A stretch of DNA of 64,000 nucleotides from CAUZIB01 sp963578805 (lineage in GTDB: Bacteria > Acidobacteriota > Vicinamibacteria > Vicinamibacterales > UBA8438), in the NCBI GenBank assembly GCA_963578805.1, contig CAUZDY010000005.1, positions 1-64,000 of the forward strand. The letters run 5' to 3'. Positions 40,885 through 48,444 of this stretch are shown in pieces. The translations under genes were made by a program, and so were the position numbers. Below the pieces are notes generated by a model. The model searched no databases. It was given only the letters and a program-made list of their open reading frames with translations, and was not told the DNA's origin. How positions within the stretch are numbered: the first letter of the stretch is position 1; every line of letters starts with the position of its first letter.

Positions 40885-42069
40885 ATGCGCGTATCCGTTA
40901 TCGTGGTAGCCGGCGGACGGGGTGAGCGGCTCGGCGGCCTGACTCCGAAACAACTGCGTTCAGTTGGTGGCCGAAGCCTGCTTGAGCGGAGCATTAGTTC
41001 CTTTGACGAGCTTGAGGTGGTCCACGAGGTCGTCGTCGTCCTTCCCCCGGCACTGATGTCACCGCCTCCGGAGTGTCTGAGCGGTTTTCGGACCCGCGTG
41101 CGAATTGTCGCCGGGGGTGACCGTCGCCAGGACTCTGTCGCACTTGGGTTCGATGCGGTGTCGCCGAGCAGCGACGTTATCATGATTCATGACGCAGCCC
41201 GACCTTTCTGTACACCAGAGCTCGCTCAGCGGACCCTGGATGCGGCGGAGGAATCCGGTGCTGCCATCGCGGCCGTGGCCGCTCAGGATACAGTCAAAGA
41301 GGGTAACGTCCAGTCTGGGATCGACGTTGTGCTGAGAACAGTGCCCCGGGAAAAAATCTTCCTGGCGCAGACGCCCCAAGCTTTCACCCGCCCGATCCTA
41401 CAGAAGGCCATCGCGTTCGGGCGTTCGGGAGGGATCGGAACAGACGAGGCGGCACTCGTCGAGCAAGCTGGATATCGGGTACGTCTCGTTAAGGGAGACC
41501 GGCGCAACATCAAAATTACTACGGAGGCAGATCTAGCATTGGCGGAAGAGATGACATCGCGCACCGTACCCATGACGCAAGTGCGTGTGGGACTGGGCTA
41601 CGATCTCCATCGGTTGGTGGACGGTCGCCCCCTCATCCTGGCCGGAGTAGCGATCGCTGGCGACCGGGGCTTGCTCGGGCACTCCGATGCCGACGCCGTC
41701 TGCCATGCCGTTGCTGACGCCATACTCGGTGCCGCTAATGCGGGCGACATGGGTGAACACTTTCCCGATAATGACGCGCGTTGGAAGAATGCATCGAGTA
41801 TCGAGCTACTTGCTCGTGCCACCGCACTTATTCGCGATCGAGGGTTTACCGTGAGCAACGTCGATGTCGTAGTCATCACCGACTGGCCGAAGATTCGTGA
41901 CCATGCCGACGCGATGCGCCAACACCTTGCGCAGGCGCTCTACATCGGCCCAGACGACGTGGCGATCAAGGGTAAGACGAGCGAAGGCGTCGGTCCGATT
42001 GGTCGGGGCGAAGCGATTGCCGTTCATGCTGTCGCACTTGTGTGCCGGGGCGGTCTGGGGTCATGCTGA
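40885..42069 (+). CDS. ispDF: Bifunctional IspD/IspF isoprenoid enzyme
   Basis: 394 residues from ATG 40885, with GAGGAGG upstream. Residues 1-228 are IspD (CTP:methylerythritol-4-phosphate cytidylyltransferase): VVAGGRGERLGG, IMIHDAARPFCT, LAQTPQAF. Residues 235-394 are IspF (2,4-cyclodiphosphate synthase): VGLGYDLHRL with the metal-binding D-x-H, HSDADAVCHAVADAILGAA and GEHFPDND. Fusions of these non-consecutive steps are known in alpha- and epsilon-proteobacteria and elsewhere. The intervening IspE is at 31236. Its 3' end overlaps rlmB by 7 bp. Confidence 0.96.
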   Translation: MRVSVIVVAGGRGERLGGLTPKQLRSVGGRSLLERSISSFDELEVVHEVVVVLPPALMSPPPECLSGFRTRVRIVAGGDRRQDSVALGFDAVSPSSDVIMIHDAARPFCTPELAQRTLDAAEESGAAIAAVAAQDTVKEGNVQSGIDVVLRTVPREKIFLAQTPQAFTRPILQKAIAFGRSGGIGTDEAALVEQAGYRVRLVKGDRRNIKITTEADLALAEEMTSRTVPMTQVRVGLGYDLHRLVDGRPLILAGVAIAGDRGLLGHSDADAVCHAVADAILGAANAGDMGEHFPDNDARWKNASSIELLARATALIRDRGFTVSNVDVVVITDWPKIRDHADAMRQHLAQALYIGPDDVAIKGKTSEGVGPIGRGEAIAVHAVALVCRGGLGSC

Positions 42070-42785
42070 TCTACGGAATTCATCCTATTGCCGAGGCGTT
42101 ACGGACTGCCTCGGTCTCCGAGGTGTGGATCGGTGCTCGCCGGAATAGGCGCCTCGAAGAGTTGGTGGACACGGCACGACGCGCCGGGGTGACAGTGCGA
42201 CGAGTCGAGAACTCGGACTTGGACCGCTTGGCCCACGGTGGTGTGCATCAGGGTGCGGTCGCGAGCGTAGCGAGCTTGGCGGCGCGGAGCGTCACGGAGC
42301 TCGTGCGTAACGCCGATGGACCGGCACTGCTTCTGGTCGTGGACGGCGTAGTGGACCCGCAAAACTTCGGCGCTCTGATCCGCGTCGCCGAGGCTGTTGG
42401 TGTTAATGGAGTTGTTTACCAAACTCGGCGCTCGTCACCCGTAAGTGCTGCGGCGATGAAGGCCTCGGCTGGTGCTCTGGCCCACGTGCCGCTGGCGCCG
42501 GTTGTGAATATTAGCCGCGCGCTCACGGAGCTCAAGACAGCTGGCATCTGGGTCGTCGGGTTGGATGCAGCGGAGCGGCGTGTTTGCCACGATCTAGACT
42601 TTAATCAACCGACCGCGCTCGTCGTGGGGTCCGAAGAGACGGGGCTCAGGCGGCTTGTTCGCGATCGGTGCGATTGGCTGGTGTCGATCCCTATGTGCGG
42701 AGAGATCTCGAGCCTGAATGTCTCGGTGGCAGCTGGTGTGGTCTTATACGAGGCGCTTCGACAGCGATCCAACGAGCTGTTATGA
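42063..42785 (+). CDS. rlmB: 23S rRNA 2'-O-methyltransferase RlmB (TrmH/SpoU family)
   Basis: 240 residues from ATG 42063 inside the end of ispDF. N-terminal substrate-binding domain (YGIHPIAEALR, GVHQGAVASV) and a SPOUT trefoil-knot domain with VVDGVVDPQNFGALIR (motif 1), VVGSEETGLRRLVRD (motif 2) and IPMCGEISSLNVSVAAGVVLYE (motif 3). Homologues methylate G2251 of 23S rRNA. It is the last gene of the housekeeping run before the tRNA-tuf cluster. Confidence 0.92.
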   Translation: MLIYGIHPIAEALRTASVSEVWIGARRNRRLEELVDTARRAGVTVRRVENSDLDRLAHGGVHQGAVASVASLAARSVTELVRNADGPALLLVVDGVVDPQNFGALIRVAEAVGVNGVVYQTRRSSPVSAAAMKASAGALAHVPLAPVVNISRALTELKTAGIWVVGLDAAERRVCHDLDFNQPTALVVGSEETGLRRLVRDRCDWLVSIPMCGEISSLNVSVAAGVVLYEALRQRSNELL

Positions 42786-42790
42786 TTTCG

Positions 42791-42816
42791 AAATACTTCG
42801 TAAAGTGTTTATTTTA
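42791..42816 (+). terminator. Candidate A+T-rich terminator after rlmB
   Basis: AAATACTT at 42791-42798 pairs with AAGTGTTT at 42803-42810 (eight pairs, one T-G) around a CGTA loop, followed by ATTTTAT. The stem is A+T-rich, so termination may be weak. The base composition of 42786-42860 stands out as A+T-rich against its neighbours. Nothing else is seen in 42786-42960. Confidence 0.4.
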
Positions 42817-42970
42817 TGATTCTTACATCTTTAGTGCGGCCCATAAATGATCCTCTGGATTTGTCCACGCGACCGGAGAGAGACGGTCGCTGGGCTGCTG
42901 CTTCTAGCGTTACTCGAGACATCGACCCCTGTTTTTCGTGAGTCTGGCTTCAGGTACGAGTAACGTGTGC

Positions 42971-42976
42971 TAAAAT
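42971..42976 (+). promoter_or_regulatory. Promoter -10 element for the tRNA-tuf cluster
   Basis: TAAAAT at 42971-42976 lies 14 bp before the first base of tRNA-Thr. A matching -35 is poor (TTCAGG at 42949-42954, 16-bp spacing). Placement just ahead of a stable RNA operon supports it. Confidence 0.45.
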
Positions 42977-42990
42977 CAACAATTTGTCCG

Positions 42991-43067
42991 GCTGGCGTAG
43001 CTCAGTCCGGTAGAGCAGCTGATTTGTAATCAGCAGGTCGGGGGTTCGAATCCCTTCGCCAGCTCCA
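42991..43067 (+). tRNA. tRNA-Thr (TGT)
   Basis: 77 nt with encoded CCA. Acceptor strands GCTGGCG/CGCCAGC, anticodon loop TTTGTAA with anticodon TGT, T-arm GGGGTTCGAATCCC. First of four tRNAs preceding tuf, matching thrU in the E. coli thrU-tyrU-glyT-thrT-tufB cluster. The following 167 bp hold no gene. Confidence 0.96.
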
Positions 43068-43234
43068 ACGTAACGGCGAAGGGTTAGCGTGAAATCGGTG
43101 CCATCCAGACAATACACGAGTTGTTCCAAATAACAGTTGATGCCACGTTCGTCGGCAGTCCGGCTGCGTCCCGGCAAGTGTGTTGGGATTCGTGTGTCGG
43201 GAGTTAAATGACTGCAGGGGCGTGTGTGGAATTC

Positions 43235-43321
43235 GGCGAGGTTGCGGAGCGGTCAAACGCAACAGACTGTAAATCTGTCGCCCTAGTGGCTTCGGAGGTT
43301 CGAATCCTCCCCTCGCCACCA
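43235..43321 (+). tRNA. tRNA-Tyr (GTA)
   Basis: 87 nt with encoded CCA and a long variable arm, as expected for a class II bacterial tRNA-Tyr. Acceptor GGCGAGG/CCTCGCC; anticodon stem CAGA/TCTG with anticodon GTA. Second tRNA of the cluster. The next 160 bp contain nothing recognisable. Confidence 0.96.
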
Positions 43322-43481
43322 CCGTACTCGTTGTGCTCGTGAGGCGACGCGAACGAGGAGGCTTGGTAGGATTCAGGGCCGGCAGGTCGGCGACAGAGGC
43401 GTTGAGAGCAAACCGGACGGACGTAAGAGAGCGAGACACGAAGGCGAACTCGTTTCGCCGAGGCGTGCGGTGAATGCGAAG

Positions 43482-43556
43482 GCGGGAGTAACTCAGTGGT
43501 AGAGTCACAGCCTTCCAAGCTGTTGGTCGCGGGTTCGATCCCCGTCTCCCGCTCCA
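43482..43556 (+). tRNA. tRNA-Gly (TCC)
   Basis: 75 nt with encoded CCA. Acceptor GCGGGAG/CTCCCGC, anticodon TCC in CTTCCAA, T-arm GGGTTCGATCCC. Third tRNA of the cluster, corresponding to glyT. Confidence 0.96.
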
Positions 43557-43586
43557 GTCTTCGCCCACTGATCTATTGACCTATGA

Positions 43587-43662
<76 letters not shown>

Positions 43663-43751
43663 GCCTTTTGGCTGAGTCCGTGCCACTGGGGACAGGTGTG
43701 GCAGTAGCTTGTGACGGGCGTCTAGGCGGATGGCTGACAACACGTGACGAG

Positions 43752-43778
43752 TTGTGAAAGCGGTTTGAGCACTATTAT
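43752..43778 (+). promoter_or_regulatory. Candidate secondary promoter for tuf
   Basis: TTGTGA at 43752-43757 and TATTAT at 43773-43778 are separated by 15 bp, about 48 bp before the tuf start. The -10 is a 5/6 match; the spacing is short. It would let tuf be expressed apart from the tRNAs. Confidence 0.35.
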
Positions 43779-43825
43779 GGATGAGGGTAGGTCCTTTTGA
43801 ATACAGTAGGTTAGGACGAACTCAT

Positions 43826-45013
43826 ATGGCGAAAGAAAAATTTGATCGGTCGAAGCCCCACGTGAACATTGGAACCATTGGGCATATTGACCATGGGAAG
43901 ACAACGCTCACGGCGGCGATCACGGCGGTGATGGCGAAGCACGATTCAACGAATACGGTGCGGTCGTTCGACTCGATTGACAACGCCCCGGAAGAACGGG
44001 AGCGGGGGATTACGATTGCGACGGCGCACGTGGAATACACAACGGCGAATCGGCATTACGCGCACGTGGACTGCCCGGGACATGCGGATTACATCAAGAA
44101 CATGATCACGGGTGCGGCACAGATGGATGGCGCGATTCTGGTGGTGGCGGCGACGGACGGACCGATGCCGCAGACGCGGGAGCATATACTGCTGGCGCGG
44201 CAGGTGGGCGTGCCGTCGTTGGTGGTGTTTTTGAATAAAGTGGATATGGTGGACGACCCGGAGCTATTGGAGCTGGTAGAACTGGAAGTGCGGGAGCTCT
44301 TGAGCTCGTATGAGTATCCGGGCGATGACATCCCGGTGGTGCAGGGGTCGGCGCTGAAGGCGCTCGAAGGCGAGGCGGCAGGCGAGACATCGATTGATGC
44401 ACTGATGGTGGCGGTGGATGAGTATGTGCCGATGCCGGAGCGGGATATTGACAAGCCGTTCTTGATGCCGATTGAGGATGTGTTTTCGATTTCTGGGCGT
44501 GGGACGGTGGTAACGGGCCGGGTGGATCGTGGCAAGGTACTGGTAAGTGAGGAGATCGAAATTGTCGGGTTCACGCCGACGCAGAAGAAGGTAGTTACGG
44601 GTGTCGAGATGTTCCGGAAGCTACTGGATGAAGGCGTGGCGGGCGACAATATCGGAGTGCTGTTACGGGGGACGGAGAAGGACGACGTGGAGCGGGGGCA
44701 GGTACTAGCAAAGCCAGGGTCGATTACGCCGCACACGAAATTCAAGGGGGAAGTGTATGTGCTGTCGAAGGACGAAGGCGGTCGGCACACCCCGTTTTTT
44801 AACGGGTATCGCCCACAGTTCTACCTTCGCACCACGGATGTGACGGGCGTGGCGAATCTGCCTGAGGGCGTGGAGATGGTGATGCCCGGGGACAACGTGT
44901 CGATTAGCGTGGAACTGATTACGCCGGTTGCGTTGGAGCAGGGCCTACGGTTTGCCATACGGGAAGGTGGTCGCACGGTGGGCTCTGGTACCATTACCGA
45001 GATCATCGAATAG
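43826..45013 (+). CDS. tuf: Elongation factor Tu (copy 1)
   Basis: 395 residues from ATG 43826 (an in-frame ATG at 43781 adds non-homologous residues). GTPase domain motifs: GHIDHGKTTL, the effector region ERERGITI, DCPGHADY, NKVDMVDD (NKxD) and GSALKA. Domains 2 and 3 follow. Delivers aminoacyl-tRNA to the ribosome. The translated sequence is the same as copy 2 at 60568, and the DNA appears identical from ATG to stop while flanks differ at once. Codon use is G-rich at third positions (GCG, GGG, GTG), unlike the neighbours. Confidence 0.98.
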   Translation: MAKEKFDRSKPHVNIGTIGHIDHGKTTLTAAITAVMAKHDSTNTVRSFDSIDNAPEERERGITIATAHVEYTTANRHYAHVDCPGHADYIKNMITGAAQMDGAILVVAATDGPMPQTREHILLARQVGVPSLVVFLNKVDMVDDPELLELVELEVRELLSSYEYPGDDIPVVQGSALKALEGEAAGETSIDALMVAVDEYVPMPERDIDKPFLMPIEDVFSISGRGTVVTGRVDRGKVLVSEEIEIVGFTPTQKKVVTGVEMFRKLLDEGVAGDNIGVLLRGTEKDDVERGQVLAKPGSITPHTKFKGEVYVLSKDEGGRHTPFFNGYRPQFYLRTTDVTGVANLPEGVEMVMPGDNVSISVELITPVALEQGLRFAIREGGRTVGSGTITEIIE

Positions 45014-45057
45014 GACTCTTGTAAACGACAGAGCACTGAGATAAAGGACTTTTAATT

Positions 45058-45213
45058 GTGCCTGTGCGCGACATCATCATCCTCGCCTGCACCGAGTGCA
45101 AGCGACGTAACTACAACACAACGAAGAACAAGCGTAAGATGACCGATCGTCTTGAGATGAAGAAATACTGTCGATGGTGCCGCCGGCACACGCCGCATCG
45201 AGAAACGAAGTAG
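45058..45213 (+). CDS. rpmG: 50S ribosomal protein L33
   Basis: 51 residues from GTG 45058. VRDIIILACTECKRRNY and the second half MKKYCRWCRRHTPHRETK are clear L33. It keeps both zinc-binding pairs (C11/C14 and C38/C41), the zinc-bound form. Lies between tuf and tRNA-Trp, an arrangement known upstream of secE in many bacteria. Confidence 0.95.
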   Translation: MPVRDIIILACTECKRRNYNTTKNKRKMTDRLEMKKYCRWCRRHTPHRETK

Positions 45214-45221
45214 CGAGACAA

Positions 45222-45297
45222 AGGCCAGTAGCTCAACTGGAAGAGCACCGGTCTCCAAAACCGGGGGCTGGGGGTTCGAGTCCCTCCTGGCCTGCCA
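45222..45297 (+). tRNA. tRNA-Trp (CCA)
   Basis: 76 nt with encoded 3' CCA. Acceptor AGGCCAG/CTGGCCT, anticodon CCA in the loop TCTCCAAAA, T-arm GGGGTTCGAGTCCC. It begins 8 nt after the rpmG stop and precedes secE, the usual rpmG-trpT-secE-nusG order. Confidence 0.96.
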
Positions 45298-45322
45298 GTT
45301 CGTCGTCTTAAGAATGGCGTCG

Positions 45323-45348
45323 CGTAAAGCGTAAAGTCTGAAGTCTGA
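45323..45348 (+). repeat. Two heptamer dimers before secE (CGTAAAG x2, AGTCTGA x2)
   Basis: CGTAAAG occurs at 45323-45329 and 45330-45336, and AGTCTGA at 45335-45341 and 45342-45348, overlapping by two bases. The second pair repeats the 14-mer found at the end of rplI. Confidence 0.7.
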
Positions 45349-45361
45349 CAAAGGGTGAAAT

Positions 45362-45625
45362 GTGAAATCGGCGATACTCGAGCGAGCGAGAGACACGGCG
45401 ATCGGTCCGAAAGGGATGTTTGGCTGGTGGGGGCGGGGCCGCACCTTTCTCTCGCAGGTTCGCAACGAGATGGAGCGGGTCACGTGGCCCTCATGGAAAG
45501 AAGTTCAAGCGACGACGCTGGTCGTAATTCTGACATCGATTCTCTTTGGGTTGTATCTGTGGGGGATCGACCTGATCCTCAACATCGTGACGGGAGCGAT
45601 TTTTAGAACCTTCGGGGCATCATGA
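45362..45625 (+). CDS. secE: Preprotein translocase subunit SecE
   Basis: 87 residues from GTG 45362. The cytosolic part contains FLSQVRNEMERVTWPSWKEV, the conserved amphipathic helix and hinge of SecE, followed by a single transmembrane helix (TTLVVILTSILFGLYLWGID). Stabilises SecY in the export channel. Overlaps nusG by 4 bp. Confidence 0.95.
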   Translation: MKSAILERARDTAIGPKGMFGWWGRGRTFLSQVRNEMERVTWPSWKEVQATTLVVILTSILFGLYLWGIDLILNIVTGAIFRTFGAS

Positions 45626-46164
45626 CGGACGTCGCGACGAAGGAGTGGTACATCGTCCATACCTACTCGGGCTTCGAGAATAAGGTATCGGAGTCCTTGC
45701 AGCAGAGGGTGCAGGCCTACGGTCTCCAAGACGAGATCGGCGAGGTCCTGATCCCGACCGAGAACGTGGTCGAGATGCGTGCTGGGAAGAAAACCGTCAG
45801 CTCTAAGCGATTCTTCCCCGGGTACATCCTGGTCGAAATGATCATGACCGACAATGCGTGGCATGTGGTGAAGAACACTCCGAAGGTCACAGGTTTTGTG
45901 GGAGCGGGCTCTAAGCCGATACCACTCACACGAGAGGAAGTCGACCAGATCCTGAACCAGGTGACGGAGGCCGCAGAGAAGCCGAAACCGAAGTATTCGT
46001 TCGACAGAGGCGACCAGGTTCGGATCAATGAAGGCCCGTTTACGAGCTTTAACGGTGTCGTCGACGACGTCAACATCGACCGCAACACGCTCAAGGTGAT
46101 GGTGACAATTTTTGGTCGCGCGACGCCCGTCGAGTTGGATTTCCTTCAGGTGGAGAAGCTGTAG
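45622..46164 (+). CDS. nusG: Transcription termination/antitermination protein NusG
   Basis: 180 residues. NGN domain with WYIVHTYSGFENKVSESL and FPGYILVEM, then KOW domain DQVRINEGPFTSFNGVV near 130. Binds RNA polymerase and links it to Rho or the leading ribosome. ATG 45622 overlaps the secE stop; rplK follows after 4 bp. Confidence 0.97.
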   Translation: MTDVATKEWYIVHTYSGFENKVSESLQQRVQAYGLQDEIGEVLIPTENVVEMRAGKKTVSSKRFFPGYILVEMIMTDNAWHVVKNTPKVTGFVGAGSKPIPLTREEVDQILNQVTEAAEKPKPKYSFDRGDQVRINEGPFTSFNGVVDDVNIDRNTLKVMVTIFGRATPVELDFLQVEKL

Positions 46165-46168
46165 TCGG

Positions 46169-46594
46169 ATGGCAAAGAAGGTAGTAGGTCAAGTAAAGCT
46201 GCAGATCGCAGCGGGAAAGGCGACACCCGCGCCACCGGTCGGGACCGCGCTCGGACCGCATGGTGTGAACATCATGGACTTTTGCAAGGCCTTTAATGCC
46301 AAGACCGCTGCGCAGGAGGGCCTGATTATCCCCGCGGTCGTCACGGTCTATCAAGATCGGTCGTACAGCTTCATCACAAAGACACCGCCGGCGGCAGTCT
46401 TGCTGAAACGAGCGGCAAATATTGCTAAAGGGTCGGGGGAGCCGAATCGGTCGAAGGTGGGGACCGTAACCCAGCAACAGATCGTAGAAATAGCGAAGAC
46501 TAAGTTGCCCGACTTGAACGCCGACACGATAGAGATGGCCACAAGGATTGTGGCCGGTACGGCTCGGTCCATGGGGATCGACATCGAAAACTGA
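46169..46594 (+). CDS. rplK: 50S ribosomal protein L11
   Basis: 141 residues from ATG 46169. N-terminal KVVGQVKLQIAAGKATPAPPVG and GPHGVNIMDFCKAFN, C-terminal KTPPAAVLLKRAA and GTVTQQQIVEIAKTK are standard L11. Part of the GTPase-associated centre together with L10/L12. Stop is 22 bp before rplA. Confidence 0.98.
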   Translation: MAKKVVGQVKLQIAAGKATPAPPVGTALGPHGVNIMDFCKAFNAKTAAQEGLIIPAVVTVYQDRSYSFITKTPPAAVLLKRAANIAKGSGEPNRSKVGTVTQQQIVEIAKTKLPDLNADTIEMATRIVAGTARSMGIDIEN

Positions 46595-46616
46595 AGTGCG
46601 GGGACCAGAGACAATC

Positions 46617-47312
46617 ATGGCGAGGACCGGAAAGAAGTTTGCGGCCGCGAAGGCCAAGGTTGACGAGAAGCTTTACCGGCTTGAGGAAGCCATTCCCCTC
46701 GTGCAGAGCATCAAGTTCGCCGCTTTCGACGAGTCGGTTGAGTTGGCGATGCGTCTCGGCGTCAATCCGAAACATGCGGACCAAATGGTTCGTGGAACCG
46801 TCGTGCTTCCGCATGGCCTCGGTCGGACGAAACGTGTGGTGGTGATCGCGTCATTAGAGAAGCAAAAAGAAGCTGAGGATTCTGGTGCCGATACAGTCGG
46901 GGGCGAAGAGCTCGTCGAGAAGATCAAGCAAGGGTGGATGGACTTCGATGCCATTGTTGCGACACCAGATATGATGCGATCAGTTGGGAAAATCGGTCGT
47001 ATTCTTGGTCCCCGAGGTTTGATGCCGAATCCGAAGACCGGCACCGTGACCGTTGACGTGTCGAAGGCGGTGTCAGAGATCAAGGCCGGTAAGGTCGAGT
47101 ATCGAGTCGACAAGGCCGGTGTCGTGCATGTTCCGATCGGGAAGGCCTCGTTCGCGACGGAAAATCTTGTGGCGAATGCCATTGCGTTAATGTCGAGTGT
47201 CATCAAGGCTAAGCCGGTCGCCGCCAAGGGTAAGTACGTGAGAAGCGTGGCCGTCTCGTCAACGATGGGTCCGGGCGTCCGCGTGGACAGCGACAGTATC
47301 GAAGCGGTCTAG
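46617..47312 (+). CDS. rplA: 50S ribosomal protein L1
   Basis: 231 residues from ATG 46617. Signature FDESVELAMRLGVNPKHADQ near 40, the GKIGRILGPRGLMPNPKTGTV region near 125 and VGKASF-like IGKASFATENL. L1 stalk protein; in many bacteria it represses its own L11-L1 message, though no mimic site is evident here. 10 bp precede rplJ, unusually short since an L10 leader often sits there. Confidence 0.98.
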   Translation: MARTGKKFAAAKAKVDEKLYRLEEAIPLVQSIKFAAFDESVELAMRLGVNPKHADQMVRGTVVLPHGLGRTKRVVVIASLEKQKEAEDSGADTVGGEELVEKIKQGWMDFDAIVATPDMMRSVGKIGRILGPRGLMPNPKTGTVTVDVSKAVSEIKAGKVEYRVDKAGVVHVPIGKASFATENLVANAIALMSSVIKAKPVAAKGKYVRSVAVSSTMGPGVRVDSDSIEAV

Positions 47313-47322
47313 GATTGAGTTC

Positions 47323-47844
47323 ATGGCACTCACCAGAGCAGCGAAGGCGTTACATCTTCAAGAGCTCACACGTGAGCTGACCGACGCTAACAGCGCGATC
47401 TTGGTTGACTACAAAGGTCTTGATGTACGGCAGGCGACAGAGTTGCGTCGCCGGGTGCGCGCCGCGCAGGGGCGCTATCGGGTGGTGAAGAATCGGATCG
47501 CCACCCGCGCCATCAAAGACACCTCGTTTGAGTCGCTGACGCAGCATTTCAGCGGCATGACGGCGATTGCCTACAGCAGCGATGATCCGGTGGCGCTCGC
47601 CAAGGCGCTCATTGTGTTCGCGAAAACCGTCCCACACCTGACTGTCAAAGCGGCGGTTGTCCAGGGCGTGGCCATCCAGCCCAACGAGGTGTCGGATCTT
47701 GCCGAGCTGCCGGCTAAGGATGTGCTGTACGCCACGTTACTCATGCTCCTGCAGGCCTCAGCCACTCAGTTCGTTCGCGTGCTGAGTGCCGTTCCCTGCG
47801 ACCTGCTGAGCGTGCTGAGCCAGGTAGAGAAAAAGAAGGAATAA
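47323..47844 (+). CDS. rplJ: 50S ribosomal protein L10
   Basis: 173 residues. N-terminal rRNA-binding domain (ANSAILVDYKGLDVRQATELRRRVRAAQGRY pattern, KNRIATRAI) and a C-terminal helix that carries L12 dimers. Immediately downstream of rplA and 27 bp before rplL, with no room for an elaborate leader before it. Confidence 0.97.
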   Translation: MALTRAAKALHLQELTRELTDANSAILVDYKGLDVRQATELRRRVRAAQGRYRVVKNRIATRAIKDTSFESLTQHFSGMTAIAYSSDDPVALAKALIVFAKTVPHLTVKAAVVQGVAIQPNEVSDLAELPAKDVLYATLLMLLQASATQFVRVLSAVPCDLLSVLSQVEKKKE

Positions 47845-47871
47845 GTAGATCGCTGTAGCGAAGGAGTAAGA

Positions 47872-48261
47872 ATGTCTGACGTGACCCAGGAACAAGTTGT
47901 CGAATACATTAAGGGAATCTCTGTTCTCGAGCTGTCGCAGCTCGTCAAGACGCTCGAAGAGGAGTTGGGCGTGTCAGCAGCGGCCGCGATGCCCGTTGCA
48001 GTGGCCGGCGTTTCGGCCACCGGTGGTGGTGCTGCTGAGGCTGAGGAGCAGACCGAGTTTACTGTGACCCTCACCGAAGTTGGCGCAAAGAAAATTAATG
48101 TGATCAAGGCTGTACGCGAAGTCACGAGTCTTGGGTTGAAAGAAGCAAAGGATCTGGTCGAGTCGGCGCCCAAGGCGATCAAGGAAGCCGTCCCCAAGGA
48201 CGAGGCTGAGGCGATCCAGAAAAAATTTGAGGGAGTTGGCGCGAAGGTCGAGGTCAAGTAA
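47872..48261 (+). CDS. rplL: 50S ribosomal protein L7/L12
   Basis: 129 residues. N-terminal dimerisation helices (VVEYIKGISVLELSQLVKTLEE), an Ala/Gly/Val-rich hinge (about 40-58) and the globular C-terminal domain EKTEFTVTL-type start with KINVIKAVREVTSLGLKEAK and LVESAPKAIKEAVPKDEAE. Recruits translational GTPases. GGAG ribosome site before ATG 47872. Confidence 0.98.
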   Translation: MSDVTQEQVVEYIKGISVLELSQLVKTLEEELGVSAAAAMPVAVAGVSATGGGAAEAEEQTEFTVTLTEVGAKKINVIKAVREVTSLGLKEAKDLVESAPKAIKEAVPKDEAEAIQKKFEGVGAKVEVK

Positions 48262-48444
48262 CGATCTGGCTGAGTATGCTCGGCGCCGTTGTGCTGGTCC
48301 GTCAGGGGGAGCGCCCTTGCAAGTAAGACCAGACGTACCGATTCGGGGAGTAGCCATGGCTCAACCCCGGCGCGGTGATTCGTTGGTACACGATACGCGC
48401 GGCATTTACCACGACTGAACCCGATCCAGGACGAGGATATAGCT
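48262..48444 (+). other. rplL-rpoB intergenic leader
   Basis: 183 bp without a gene. CTGGTC at 48294-48299 can pair with GACCAG at 48327-48332, enclosing a small AGGG/CCCT stem. In E. coli this spacer holds a partial terminator that sets the ratio of ribosomal protein to RNA polymerase messages; a similar role here is only inferred from position. Confidence 0.35.

Noticed and set aside
44089..44790. 233-residue antisense frame in tuf copy 1, repeated at 60831-61532 in copy 2
   Set aside because: Serine/threonine-rich shadow of a strongly biased gene; it is present twice only because the two tuf genes are identical.
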